Shown here: positions 16,877 through 26,943 of the stretch, one piece after another
Layout of the letters: each line of letters begins with the position of its first letter
How positions within the stretch are numbered: position 1 is the first letter of the stretch
NCBI RefSeq assembly: GCF_003150835.1
Contig: NZ_CP029479.1
Location: 248,001-312,000 of the forward strand
Length of the DNA stretch: 64,000 nt
Reading direction: 5' to 3'
From: Phenylobacterium parvum
GTDB taxonomy: Bacteria; Pseudomonadota; Alphaproteobacteria; Caulobacterales; Caulobacteraceae
Program-made: the position numbers and the translations under genes
Notes under the pieces: generated by a model
The model's database searches: none
The model's input: only the letters and a program-made list of their open reading frames with translations
Told to the model about the DNA's origin: nothing

Positions 16877-18529
16877 CTAGTTGGCGCCCTCGAGCAGCCG
16901 GCGGGCGATGACCTGGGCCTGCACCTCGCCGGCCCCCTCGAAGATGTTCAGGATGCGGGCGTCGGCCAGGAGCCGGCTCGCGACCTGCTCGGTGGCGAAG
17001 CCGGCGCCGCCGTGCACCTGGACGGCGTTGTCGGCGGCGGCCCAGGCGATGCGCGCGGCGGTCAGCTTGGCCATGCCGGCCTCAAGGTCGCAGCGGCGGC
17101 CCTGGTCCTTGGCCTCGGCGGCGAACCAGGTGAGGCGGCGGGCGCCCAGCAGCTCGGCGGCCATCATGGCCAGCTTGTTGGCGACCCGCGGGAACTCCGC
17201 AATCGGCCGGTCGAACTGGCGCCGCTGGAAGGCGTAGGTCACGGCCTCGTCCAGGGCGGCCTGGCCGACGCCGACGGCGCGGGCGGCGGTCTGGATCCGG
17301 GCGCTCTCGAAGGTGGCCATGAGCTGGGAGAAGCCCTTGCCGGTCTGGCCGCCCAGGAGGGCGCTCTCCGGGACCTCGAAACCGTCGAAGGCGATGTCGT
17401 ATTCCTTCATGCCCCGATAGCCGATGACGCCGATCTCGCCGCCGCTCATGCCGGGGGCGGGGAAGGGCTCGGCGTCCGTCCCGCGGGGCTTCTCGGCCAG
17501 CAGCATGGACAGGCCGCGGTGGTCCTTCGTGCCCGGCTCGGTGCGGACGAGGAGGGTCATCAGGTCGGCCCGGGCCGCATGGGTGATCCAGGTCTTGGCC
17601 CCGAAGACCTTCCAGGCGCCGCCTGACCGCTCGGCCCGGGTGCGCAGGGCGCCGAGGTCCGACCCCGTGTCGGGCTCGGTGAAGACCGCGGTGGGGATGA
17701 TCGCGCCCGAGGCGATTCCGGGCAGGAGGCGCGCCTTCTGGTCCTCCGTGCCATGGGCGAGGATCAGCTCGGCGGCGATCTCCGAGCGGGTCCCCAGGGA
17801 GCCGGCGGCGATCCAGCCCCGGGACAGCGCCTCGGAGACCACGCACATGGCCGTCTTGCCCAGCCCCGCCCCGCCCCAGGCCTCGGGCAGGGTCAGGCCG
17901 AAGACGCCGAGGCTGGCCAGCTCTTCCAGCAGGGACAGGGGGATGAGCTCGTCGCGCAGGTGCCAGCCCTGGGCGTAGGGCGCCACGCGGGTGCGGGAGA
18001 AGTCGGTGAACTGGTCGCGGATCGCCTCCAGGGTCTCGTCCAGTCCCGAGGCCTCGAGGGAGGGCCGGCCGGAGACGCCCTCCAGCAGGGCGACGATGCG
18101 GGTCTTCACCGCCTGGGAGGCCCCGGGGCGCAGGTCGGACAGCAGGGGGAAGAGGTCGTCGGTCGAGACGCCGAGGTCGGCGGGGCGGAAGGTCTCGCCC
18201 TGGTTCATGGGCAGGCCGCCGGCCAATTGGGAGACGTACTCGAAGGCCAGGAGCTGGGCCGGCAGGGCCTCGGCCTCGGCCAGGGCGCCGTCGGCTTCAA
18301 GCCGTTCAGCCCACAGGGCGACCTGGCGCAGGGTCTCGGCATAGGAGGCGCACCAGGCGAGGCCATGGGCGGCGTGCTGCTCGGCATCCAGCCGATGGCG
18401 GTCTACCCGTCCGCCGGGCGCAACGAGGGCTCCGACGGCCTGGCGCACCCGGGCGGTCACGGCGTCGGCCGCCTGCGCCGACTGGTGCAAGAGGGGGACA
18501 ATTCGGGGTAGGATCAGGGTCTCGCTCAT
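16877..18529 (-). CDS. acyl-CoA dehydrogenase, probably (2S)-methylsuccinyl-CoA dehydrogenase
   Basis: A 550-residue flavoprotein of the acyl-CoA dehydrogenase fold with an N-terminal extension of about 160 residues that ordinary ACADs lack. Such an extension, including an Ala-rich helical part and G-G-x-P-M-N-Q-G-E (about 113-121), is typical of methylsuccinyl-CoA dehydrogenase (Mcd) of the ethylmalonyl-CoA pathway. The ACAD core shows F-T-E-P-D-T-G-S-D-L, W-I-T-H-A, Q-x-R-R-Q-F and the C-terminal I-F-E-G-A-G-E with the likely catalytic Glu. I chose ATG 18529; the frame continues 84 bp upstream into the GST promoter without a good start. A PduO adenosyltransferase gene follows in the operon and etfBA lies nearby. 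A general acyl-CoA substrate remains possible. Confidence 0.85.
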   Translation of the reverse strand: MSETLILPRIVPLLHQSAQAADAVTARVRQAVGALVAPGGRVDRHRLDAEQHAAHGLAWCASYAETLRQVALWAERLEADGALAEAEALPAQLLAFEYVSQLAGGLPMNQGETFRPADLGVSTDDLFPLLSDLRPGASQAVKTRIVALLEGVSGRPSLEASGLDETLEAIRDQFTDFSRTRVAPYAQGWHLRDELIPLSLLEELASLGVFGLTLPEAWGGAGLGKTAMCVVSEALSRGWIAAGSLGTRSEIAAELILAHGTEDQKARLLPGIASGAIIPTAVFTEPDTGSDLGALRTRAERSGGAWKVFGAKTWITHAARADLMTLLVRTEPGTKDHRGLSMLLAEKPRGTDAEPFPAPGMSGGEIGVIGYRGMKEYDIAFDGFEVPESALLGGQTGKGFSQLMATFESARIQTAARAVGVGQAALDEAVTYAFQRRQFDRPIAEFPRVANKLAMMAAELLGARRLTWFAAEAKDQGRRCDLEAGMAKLTAARIAWAAADNAVQVHGGAGFATEQVASRLLADARILNIFEGAGEVQAQVIARRLLEGAN

Positions 18530-18605
18530 CACCGGCCTTATAGGCCAAGCTTTCGGCCCGCGACACACCCCGCTGAACCGCCCCGCCGGCCAGGGACCTT
18601 CGACC

Positions 18606-19235
18606 ATGATCACCGTCCATCACCTGAACGATTCCCGCTCCCAGCGCGTGCTTTGGGCCCTGGAGGAGCTGGGCCTGCCCTACGAGATCCGCTTTCACGC
18701 CCGTGACGCCGCCACCCGCCTGGCCCCGCCGGAGCTGAAGGCCATCCACCCCCTGGGCAAGTCGCCGGTCATCGAGCACGAGGGCCAGGTGGTCTTTGAA
18801 TCGGGCGCCATCCTCGACTACCTGTCGCGCCGCTGCGCCGGAGGCCGCCTGGCCCCGCCGTCTGCCTCGCCGGAGTACGACGTTTACCAGCAGTGGATGC
18901 ACTATGCCGAGGGCTCGGCCATGCTGCCCCTGATGCTGGACATGTATGTCCGCCGCCTGGGCGAGGCCGGCGGGCCCCTGCAGCCGCGCATCGAGAGCGA
19001 GATCGCCAACCACCTGGGCTTTGTCGACGGGGCGCTTGCGGGCCGAGACTACCTCCTGGGCGAGTTCAGCCTGGCCGACATCCAGATGAGCTTCGTGGGC
19101 GAGGCCGGCGCCATGCTGGGCCGCCTGGCCGGCCACGAGCGCTTCGCCGCCTGGGTCCGCCGCTGCCAGGACCGCCCAGCCTACCGCGTCGCCCTGGAAA
19201 GGGGCGGGCCCTACAACATGGGCCCGAAGGACTAG
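18606..19235 (+). CDS. glutathione S-transferase family protein
   Basis: A 209-residue cytosolic GST. The N-terminal thioredoxin-like domain contains S-R-S-Q-R-V-L-W-A-L-E-E-L (11-23), with Ser as the probable glutathione-activating residue, a cis-Pro block K-S-P-V-I-E (about 52-57), and E-S-G-A-I-L-D-Y-L (66-74) for the gamma-glutamyl contact. The all-helical C-terminal domain includes the N-capping F-S-L-A-D-I motif. The gene is divergent from the acyl-CoA dehydrogenase with a 76-bp gap. The substrate is unknown; functions in detoxification or thiol exchange are usual. An intergenic palindromic repeat follows. Confidence 0.93.
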   Translation: MITVHHLNDSRSQRVLWALEELGLPYEIRFHARDAATRLAPPELKAIHPLGKSPVIEHEGQVVFESGAILDYLSRRCAGGRLAPPSASPEYDVYQQWMHYAEGSAMLPLMLDMYVRRLGEAGGPLQPRIESEIANHLGFVDGALAGRDYLLGEFSLADIQMSFVGEAGAMLGRLAGHERFAAWVRRCQDRPAYRVALERGGPYNMGPKD

Positions 19236-19249
19236 GTTCCGGGCGCCGT

Positions 19250-19361
19250 TGACCCCCTCACCCGGCTTCGCCGGGAGCTCCCCCTTGGGGGAGCAATTCG
19301 TCCACTCCAATTCCTCCCCATCAGGGGGAGGTGGACCGCGAAGCGGGCCGGAGGGGGTCTC
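19250..19361 (-). repeat. intergenic palindromic repeat, copy 2 (inverted relative to copy 1)
   Basis: This copy runs in the opposite direction to 1063-1168: it starts GACCCCCTCACCCGGCTTCG and ends in GAGGGGGTC, with the hairpin CCCGGCTTCGCCGGG, the GCTCCCCCTTGGGGGAGC palindrome and the CCGCGAAGCGG arm. The central spacer (about 19294-19310) differs from that of copy 1. It fills the gap between GST and the nucleotidyltransferase gene and could act as a bidirectional terminator. Confidence 0.8.
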
Positions 19362-19446
19362 CTGAGGCGCCGTTTGACCGCCTCCCTGCTTACCCGGTTA
19401 TTCCAACCGAGGTGGGGCGCATCGCCTGTGAGTTCACCCGCTAATC

Positions 19447-20199
19447 TCAGAGCGGAAGGTTCGTCTCCGGTCCGGAGTCCCACTCAAAGAAACCGGCCCC
19501 GCCGATAAGGCTTTCGGAGGCCTCTCTGAGGGCCGTCAAGGCTTCCGAATGTGGAAGCTGGAGGGCTGCGGAGAGACGCCTGGCCAGCTCCGGCTGTGAC
19601 TGCGACAGAACCTGCAGCCTCTCCTTTGGACGGGGGAGGAACTGGTTTCCTTTCAGGAAGGCGTGGCGCACGAGGGCGGCCACCGCCAGGGCTCGAACCT
19701 GTCTGGCGTCGGCGGTGTCTTCGTCGCGGAAATCGAGGGCGTCTTCGACCTGGGTCGCGGCGGCGTAACGGTCTCGGAGCAGGGCGTCGGGTGACAGGCC
19801 CGGACCTCTCTCCAGGATGGCCAGGGCTTCCGTCCTAAGCTTGGCGAGCCGATCCTCAGTGTCCAGCAGGGTTGCGCCTGTGGCGAGCATGTGGGCCATG
19901 ACCGGGCGTCCTTGGGCGATCTCCCTGGAGAGGCTGTGTCTCAGCCAGGCCTCAGAATTGAAGAAGATCTCGACCGGCGTTCCGTTGAACCATCTCTGAA
20001 ACCTGCGCCGCCAGGGCGCGTCGTGCAGGACAACAATATCAAGGTCGCTGGCAGGGTGCGGATTGCCCCGTACGATGCTACCAGACACCAGGATGCCGAT
20101 GGGCGGCGCGACCTCTGGCAGCCACGCCATGGCCTGTTCGAGAGCGCTGCGATGCCGGTCTTCAAGGGCAAGAGCGTCAAGTCCCGTTGGCACGGTCAT
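19447..20199 (-). CDS. nucleotidyltransferase-domain protein
   Basis: A 250-residue protein with an N-terminal DNA polymerase-beta-like nucleotidyltransferase core: S-G-S-I-V-R-G-N-x-x-x-x-S-D-L-D-I-V-V (about 40-58 from this start), where the D-L-D pair binds metal, and a third acidic residue in P-V-E-I-F-F. The rest is helical and could be a substrate or HEPN-like binding part. I chose ATG 20199 over 20241, since the latter overlaps the upstream hydrolase gene. The codon use is less GC-rich at third positions than in its neighbours, and the gene adjoins a dispersed repeat, so it may have been acquired. The substrate is unknown; antibiotic-modifying and MNT-type enzymes share the core. Confidence 0.75.
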   Translation of the reverse strand: MTVPTGLDALALEDRHRSALEQAMAWLPEVAPPIGILVSGSIVRGNPHPASDLDIVVLHDAPWRRRFQRWFNGTPVEIFFNSEAWLRHSLSREIAQGRPVMAHMLATGATLLDTEDRLAKLRTEALAILERGPGLSPDALLRDRYAAATQVEDALDFRDEDTADARQVRALAVAALVRHAFLKGNQFLPRPKERLQVLSQSQPELARRLSAALQLPHSEALTALREASESLIGGAGFFEWDSGPETNLPL

Positions 20200-20215
20200 C
20201 TCGCCCCGCCCACCC

Positions 20216-21004
20216 TCACCGCCCCCAGGGGTCCTCTTCATCCAGCCCGTCGAGGAAGTCGAAGACGGCGGCCTTGGTCAGGCCGTGGGGGATGGCGGAG
20301 AAGTGGTCGCAGCCGGGCAGGACCACGCCCTTCCCGTAGGCGAAGCGGGCGGCCAGGGCTTCGGGGTCGCCGGCCAGGCGGTCCTGCATCCCGGCGATGA
20401 CGCGGACAGGCATGGGCAGGGTGGCCAGGACCGCCGGGTCGAGGGGCGGATTGGTGGCCTCGGTGCAGGCGGCCAGGGCCTCGCGGTCCTCGCCCTGCTC
20501 GTCGGCGAACTGGCGGAAGCTGCGCAGCATGGGCTCGGTGAGGCTTTCCGGGTCCGCCGCCCGCATGGCCGCGGCCATGGCGCCGGTGGAGGCCGTCTCG
20601 CGCGGGGTGAAGAGGGCGTCGCCGACGCCGCCGAGGATCAGGTTGGAGACCCGGTCCGGGGCGGTCAGGGCGACTTCCAGCGCCGTGCGGGATCCCATGG
20701 AGTAGCCGAAGAGGTCGGCCCGGGCGGCGCCCAGGTGGTCCATCAGGGCGAGGACGTCCCGGGCCATCGCCGCACGGCCGTAAAGGGCCGGATCATGCGG
20801 CTTGGCGCTGTCGCCGTGGCCGCGCTGGTCGAGGGCGGCGAAGCCCATGCCGCGCCGCTCCAGGGCCGCGTACCAGCCGGTGCGACGCCAGCCCTCGTGG
20901 CGGTTGGAGGCGAAGCCGTGGACGAGGATCAGCCAGGATCCGCCGGGCGCGGGCTCGCGGGCGTCAAAGGCGATCTCGAGGCCGTCGGAGGTAAAGGTCG
21001 CCAT
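20216..21004 (-). CDS. alpha/beta hydrolase
   Basis: A 262-residue cytosolic alpha/beta-hydrolase. The oxyanion-hole H-G-F (about 29-31), D-Q-R-G-H-G-D-S strand loop (59-66), nucleophile elbow G-Y-S-M-G (99-103), a later acid in A-G-M-Q-D-R, and the C-terminal catalytic His in P-G-C-D-H-F are all visible. This resembles pluripotent esterase or lactonase members of the family; no specific substrate can be assigned. It is followed by the nucleotidyltransferase gene in the same direction and preceded by the ClpP-like gene 29 bp upstream. Confidence 0.88.
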   Translation of the reverse strand: MATFTSDGLEIAFDAREPAPGGSWLILVHGFASNRHEGWRRTGWYAALERRGMGFAALDQRGHGDSAKPHDPALYGRAAMARDVLALMDHLGAARADLFGYSMGSRTALEVALTAPDRVSNLILGGVGDALFTPRETASTGAMAAAMRAADPESLTEPMLRSFRQFADEQGEDREALAACTEATNPPLDPAVLATLPMPVRVIAGMQDRLAGDPEALAARFAYGKGVVLPGCDHFSAIPHGLTKAAVFDFLDGLDEEDPWGR

Positions 21005-21033
21005 GGACTGGTCCCTTCCCCCCGCCGTCCGCC

Positions 21034-21642
21034 TCAGACCTCGATGGCGCTCGAGACGATGCGCGAGGCGAGGCCGTAGGCCACGCCTTCCTCGGCGCTC
21101 ATCCAGAAGTTGCGCTGGGTGTCCTTGAGGATCTTCTCGTAGGTCTGGCCGCTCTCGCGGGCGATGAGCCGGTTCATGCGCTGGCGCATCTTCACGATTT
21201 CCTCGGCCTCGATCTGGATGTCCGAGGCCTGGCCGCGCACGCCGCCGCTCGGCTGGTGCAGGAGGAAGCGGGTGTTGGGCAGGCAGACCCGGTTCTCGCG
21301 GTCGGCGCCCAGGAAGATGGTCACGCCGGCGCTGGCCACCCAGCCCGTGCCGATGGCCTTCACCTTCGGGCCGCAGAACCGCATGACGTCGTGGATGGTG
21401 TCGCCGCTTTCGACGTGGCCGCCAGGCGAGTTGATGATGACGCGGATGTCGCCGTCGCCCTCGGCCGCCAGGGCCAGGAGCTGGGCGGTGACCCGCTCGG
21501 CCATGCGCATGTTGACCTCGCCGAAGACGAGGACGGTGCGCGACTTGAACAGGGCGCTGGCCACCGGCCCGCCGGCCGCCGCGGCCGCATCCGGCTTGGG
21601 CGCGTCGCCCTCTTCCTCGTCATCAAGCCGCCAGTCGCGCAT
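21034..21642 (-). CDS. ClpP-family serine protease-like protein with Asn in place of the catalytic Asp
   Basis: A 202-residue ClpP/crotonase-fold protein. The N-terminal 30 residues are acidic and non-conserved. Then come I-N-S-P-G-G (70-75), A-S-A-G with the presumed nucleophile Ser104, H-Q-P-S-G-G with His129, and a C-terminal T-Q-R-N-F-W-M-S-A-E-E block. In ClpP the last segment reads T-x-R-D with the triad Asp; here Asn178 takes its place. The start at 21642 is the first ATG that begins the conserved part; the open frame continues far upstream without coding character. It is not a substitute for the housekeeping ClpP, which normally pairs with clpX. It may be an altered paralogue that uses a Ser-His dyad or lacks activity. 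Confidence 0.85.
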   Translation of the reverse strand: MRDWRLDDEEEGDAPKPDAAAAAGGPVASALFKSRTVLVFGEVNMRMAERVTAQLLALAAEGDGDIRVIINSPGGHVESGDTIHDVMRFCGPKVKAIGTGWVASAGVTIFLGADRENRVCLPNTRFLLHQPSGGVRGQASDIQIEAEEIVKMRQRMNRLIARESGQTYEKILKDTQRNFWMSAEEGVAYGLASRIVSSAIEV

Positions 21643-21846
21643 GGGAACCACTCCATCGGTCAAGGGGCGGAAGCTGTGCCCCCGCGCCGCCCGGCGCAAG
21701 GGGGCGTCCGCCCCGCGGCCGGAAAAAACCGCCGCTGCCCTCCGACTAGCCCGCCCGGCCCCCGACGACAAGCCGGGCGGCTTGACCCTGCGGCTTACGG
21801 GACGGCAAATGGCCGCCCAAACAGGACCCGAAGGCGGAGGAAACCC

Positions 21847-22611
21847 ATGGGCGAACTTTTCGATCTGACCGGCAAGGTGGCGATCATCACCGGCTCGTCG
21901 CGCGGCATTGGCAAGGCCATCGCCGAGCGCATGGCCGAACACGGCGCCAAGGTGGTCATCTCGTCCCGCAAGGCCGGCCCCTGCGACGAGGTCGCCGCCG
22001 CCATCAACGCCCGCTGGCCCGGCTCGGCCATCGCCGTGCCCGCCAACATCTCTTCCAAGGATGACCTCGCCCGCCTGGTGGACGAGACCCGCAAAGCCTT
22101 TGGCAAGGTGGACATCCTGGTCTGCAACGCCGCCTCCAACCCCTATTACGGGCCGATGAGCGGGATCAGCGACGACGCCTTCCGAAAGATCCTCGAGAAC
22201 AACATCATCGCCAACAACTGGCTGGTGAACCTGGTCTCGCCCGAGATGGTCGAGCGCAAGGACGGGGCGATCATCATCGTCTCGTCCATCGGCGGCTTCC
22301 GCGGCACGGCGGTGATCGGCGCCTACGCCATCTCCAAGGCGGCGGACATGCAGATGGCCCGCAACCTCGCCCAGGAGCTGAGCCCCCACAACATCCGCAT
22401 CAACTGCATCGCGCCGGGCCTCGTGAAGACCGACTTCGCCCGCGCCCTGTGGGACACCCCCGAGGCCGAGGTCCGGTCGTCTGCGGGCACGCCCCTGCGC
22501 CGCCTGGGCGAGCCCGACGACATCGCCGGGGCGGCGGTGTTCCTGGCCTCGAAGGCGGGCGGCTGGATGACCGGCCAGACCGTGGTGGTCGACGGCGGCT
22601 CGACGAGCTGA
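21847..22611 (+). CDS. short-chain dehydrogenase/reductase
   Basis: A 254-residue classical SDR. It has T-G-S-S-R-G-I-G (15-22) for NAD(P), N-A-A-S (about 90-93), the catalytic Ser in V-S-S-I-G-G, and Y-A-I-S-K (about 158-162). The C-terminal G-G-W-M-T-G-Q-T-V-V-V-D-G-G is typical of 3-ketoacyl-ACP reductase-like enzymes. GGAGG lies 6-10 bp upstream of the ATG. It is divergent from the ClpP-like gene, with a 204-bp gap, and convergent with an aminotransferase gene (4-bp gap). The substrate is not assignable. Confidence 0.92.
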   Translation: MGELFDLTGKVAIITGSSRGIGKAIAERMAEHGAKVVISSRKAGPCDEVAAAINARWPGSAIAVPANISSKDDLARLVDETRKAFGKVDILVCNAASNPYYGPMSGISDDAFRKILENNIIANNWLVNLVSPEMVERKDGAIIIVSSIGGFRGTAVIGAYAISKAADMQMARNLAQELSPHNIRINCIAPGLVKTDFARALWDTPEAEVRSSAGTPLRRLGEPDDIAGAAVFLASKAGGWMTGQTVVVDGGSTS

Positions 22612-22615
22612 GGCC

Positions 22616-23788
22616 TCAGGCCCCCGCGCTGAGGGAGAGGTCGCGGGCCCGGGCCAGCCGGGTCGCGGCCTCGTCCAGCACGTCGTCGGCCTTGGCGAAG
22701 CACAGGCGCAGGACCCGGGTGACGGCCTCGGTCTCGTAGAAGGCCGAGACCGGGATGGCGGCGACGCCGGCCTGCGTCACCGCCCTGAGTGCGAAGGCCC
22801 TGTCAGCCTCGGCCACGCCGGAGTCGGGCAGGTCGACGGTGAGGAAATAGGTGCCCTGGGACCGGGCCACGGCGAAGCCCTCGCGCCGCAGGGCCTCGGC
22901 CAGGCGGTCGCGGCTGGCCTGCATCCGGGCCGGCATGGCGGTGAACCAGTCCCCGGGGGTCTCCAGCCCGAAGGCCACGGCCGCCTGCAGGTTGGGCGGC
23001 GTGGTGAAGGTCAGGAACTGGTGGGCGCGGGCCAGGGCCGGAGACAGGACCGGGCCGGCGCAGAGGAAGCCCACCTTCCAGCCCGTCAGGCCGAACATCT
23101 TGCCCGCCGAGCCGATCTTGACCGCCAGGTCCGCCATGCCGGGCAGGGCGATGAGGGGTGCATGGACGGCGCCGTCGAAGACCAGGTGCTCCCAGACCTC
23201 GTCGCAGATCACCGGGACGCTTCGGGCCCGGCAGGCGGCGGCGAGGAGCTCTAGGTCCTGGCGGGGGACCACGACCCCGGTGGGGTTGACCGGCGAGTTC
23301 AGGATCACCGCCCGGGTGCGCGGCGTGAAGGCGGCCTCCAGCTGGCCGGCGGTCCAGCGCCAGTCCGGCGGCGACAGGGTCACGAAGCGCGGGACGCCCC
23401 CGGCGCGGCGGACCAGGGGAGCGTAGGCGTCGTAGGCCGGCTGGAAGAGGATGACCTCGTCTCCCGGCTCGACGAGAGCCAGGATGGCGGCGGCCAGGGC
23501 CTCGGTGGCCCCCGAGGTGATGGTGACCTGCGCATCGGGATCGAAGGACAGGCCCTGGGTCCAGGCATAGTGGGCGGCCACGGCCCGTCGCAGCTCCGGC
23601 AGGCCGCGCGACGGCGGATACTGGTTGTAGCCGTCCAGAACCGCCTCGGCGGCGGCCCGGCGCAGGGCCTCCGGGCCGGGATCGTCCGGAAAGCCCTGTC
23701 CGAGGTTCAGGGCGCCATGGGCGCGCGCCAGCCCCGACATCTCGTCGAAGATGGTGGGGGGCATGGCCGCGTAGAGCGGGTGCACCAT
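22616..23788 (-). CDS. PLP-dependent aminotransferase (class I/II)
   Basis: A 390-residue fold-type I aminotransferase. Visible elements are the N-terminal N-L-G-Q-G-F-P-D loop, Y-x-P-S-R-G-L-P-E-L-R, I-L-N-S-P-V-N-P-T-G (about 170-179) with the PLP-binding Asn, I-C-D-E-V-W-E, the Schiff-base Lys in S-A-G-K-M-F-G-L-T-G-W (about 232), and a C-terminal R-V-L-R-L-C-F with the carboxylate-binding Arg. The sequence is close to YbdL and kynurenine/methionine aminotransferases. I chose ATG 23788, which begins M-V-H-P-L-Y, because upstream codons overlap the typA 3' end. Confidence 0.9.
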   Translation of the reverse strand: MVHPLYAAMPPTIFDEMSGLARAHGALNLGQGFPDDPGPEALRRAAAEAVLDGYNQYPPSRGLPELRRAVAAHYAWTQGLSFDPDAQVTITSGATEALAAAILALVEPGDEVILFQPAYDAYAPLVRRAGGVPRFVTLSPPDWRWTAGQLEAAFTPRTRAVILNSPVNPTGVVVPRQDLELLAAACRARSVPVICDEVWEHLVFDGAVHAPLIALPGMADLAVKIGSAGKMFGLTGWKVGFLCAGPVLSPALARAHQFLTFTTPPNLQAAVAFGLETPGDWFTAMPARMQASRDRLAEALRREGFAVARSQGTYFLTVDLPDSGVAEADRAFALRAVTQAGVAAIPVSAFYETEAVTRVLRLCFAKADDVLDEAATRLARARDLSLSAGA

Positions 23789-23816
23789 GGACGTCCTCCC
23801 GGCGGTCGCCGGGGTC

Positions 23817-25649
<1,833 letters not shown>

Positions 25650-25740
25650 GACGTTCTTATCTGTGGAAGCGCGCGCTTGTAGGAGGTTCCGCGCCCCAGC
25701 GCCAGACGCCCCGTGGGTTTCGCCCCGGTTAGGCGTTAAT

Positions 25741-25756
25741 TGTGCATTGCAGCACA
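25741..25756. promoter_or_regulatory. TGTGC-N6-GCACA palindrome with TGCATTGCA core
   Basis: TGTGCATTGCAGCACA has 5-bp perfect arms around ATTGCA and holds the 9-bp palindrome TGCATTGCA that also occurs before etfB. It lies 92 bp upstream of the typA start and about 95 bp upstream of the small-RNA promoter candidate, so it could control either. A PhaR-like regulator is one candidate. Confidence 0.35.
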
Positions 25757-25882
25757 CAGTGGCGACACATTTGTTTCAGGTATGCGCCAGAAGTGAGGAT
25801 CATTTCCGTTTTTTCATGATCCAGGGCCTGGATTTGCAATCGTATGCCCTTGAACTTTGATGCGCTGCAATCTAACTTCCCA

Positions 25883-25970
25883 CTCGTGAGGCGTCGCTGA
25901 CGCTTCTGCCCTTCCTGGGCGTTTCCTCCCTAATGAACTGCCGCGCCCTCACCGGCGCGGCTTTTTTTTT
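25883..25970 (+). ncRNA. candidate three-hairpin small RNA with CCUCC motifs
   Basis: No coding region is seen on the plus strand, yet there is a promoter-like pair (TTGAAC at 25850-25855, TCTAAC at 25871-25876, 15-bp spacer), then hairpin 1 GCGTC-GCT-GACGC (about 25892-25904), hairpin 2 GCCC-TTCCT-GGGC (25908-25920), a single-stranded TTCCTCCC (25923-25930) and a strong terminator. C-rich CCUCC motifs in loops or linkers that can pair with Shine-Dalgarno sequences are common in alphaproteobacterial trans-acting RNAs. The transcription start near 25883 is estimated from the promoter. No known Rfam family was recognised. Confidence 0.6.
25941..25970 (+). terminator. intrinsic terminator of the small-RNA candidate
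   Basis: A perfect 7-bp GC stem (CCGCGCC / GGCGCGG) with loop CTCACC is followed by C and nine T. It acts on plus-strand transcripts, and the only genes around it (typA and the formylglutamate amidohydrolase) are on the minus strand. Confidence 0.92.
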
Positions 25971-25993
25971 GGCCGTTGTGGTGACGCCGGTCC

Positions 25994-26863
25994 TCAGTGG
26001 GCCAGCAGGCGGCGCCAGTCGGCCGCGACCAGGCGGGCGATGATCCCGCCCAGGTCCCCGCGCAGGCGCTCGAAATCCGCCGTGGTCTCGAGCCGCGCCT
26101 CATCCAGGTAGAGCCCCCGGTTGATCTCCACCTGAAGGGCGTGGGTCCGATGGTGGGGGCGGCCGTAGTGCTCGGTGGTGTAGCCGCCGGCGAAGGGGGA
26201 ATTGCGGGCCGTGCGATAACCCGCCTCGGCCAGTATCTTTTCCACGGCGCCGGTCAGGGCCGGGCTGCAGGCGGCGCCGAACCGATCCCCCAGTACGAAG
26301 TCCACCCCCGGCGCGGCTGTCGCGGGCATGGAGTGCCAGTCGATCAGGACCGCAAAGCCATGGGCCCTCCGGGCGCGCGCCAGCAGGCGGGACAGGGCGT
26401 CGTGATAGGGCTGGTGGACCCGGGCGATCCGCCCCAGGCCCTCGGCCAGGCTCAGCCGCCGGTCGTAGATCTCCGCCCCGCCCGAGGCGACCCGGGCCAC
26501 CACGCCCAGCCCAGCGGCCACCCGGGGCGACAGGGTGCGGGCGTCGGCGGGAAGCGCCTCGCTGAACAGGCGAGGATCCAGTTCGGCCGGATCGCGGTTC
26601 ACGTCCAGGTAGGCCCGGGCGGTCAGGGCCCGGATCAGCGGCGCCCCGAGGACCGGCCCCTCGCCCACCAGGTCGTCCACCCGGGCGTCCTCGGTGCGGC
26701 GGATGCACAGAGGGTCGAGGGCCGGGTTCATGTCGTCGGGATAGAGTCGGCCCGAATGGGGCGACGCGAAGACCAGGGGCGTCGCCGGCGGTTCCGCCTC
26801 CCCGTCCGGCCAGCGGATGTCGAAGGCTGTGGACATCTGCGGATTCGCGGCGGACAGGCTCAT
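25994..26863 (-). CDS. N-formylglutamate amidohydrolase family protein
   Basis: A 289-residue member of the N-formylglutamate amidohydrolase (FGase) family, zinc-dependent deformylases of the histidine degradation pathway and related hydrolases. A-S-P-H-S-G (about 33-38) with a metal-binding His, D-V-N-R-D-P-x-E-L-D-P (about 85-95), D-W-H-S-M-P and H-x-L-Q-V-E-I-N-R are conserved. I used ATG 26863 (M-S-L-S-A-A-N); alternatives are 26899 and 26836. It is divergent from cpdR. No other hut genes are in the window, so the substrate may be another N-acyl amino acid. Confidence 0.88.
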   Translation of the reverse strand: MSLSAANPQMSTAFDIRWPDGEAEPPATPLVFASPHSGRLYPDDMNPALDPLCIRRTEDARVDDLVGEGPVLGAPLIRALTARAYLDVNRDPAELDPRLFSEALPADARTLSPRVAAGLGVVARVASGGAEIYDRRLSLAEGLGRIARVHQPYHDALSRLLARARRAHGFAVLIDWHSMPATAAPGVDFVLGDRFGAACSPALTGAVEKILAEAGYRTARNSPFAGGYTTEHYGRPHHRTHALQVEINRGLYLDEARLETTADFERLRGDLGGIIARLVAADWRRLLAH

Positions 26864-26943
26864 GGCGGCATATGAGCCCCTCTTGCCTGCGCCGGTCAAA
26901 CCGGCTTGAGGTGGTGTCCCCGGCGGCTGACCCAGGACCCTCC

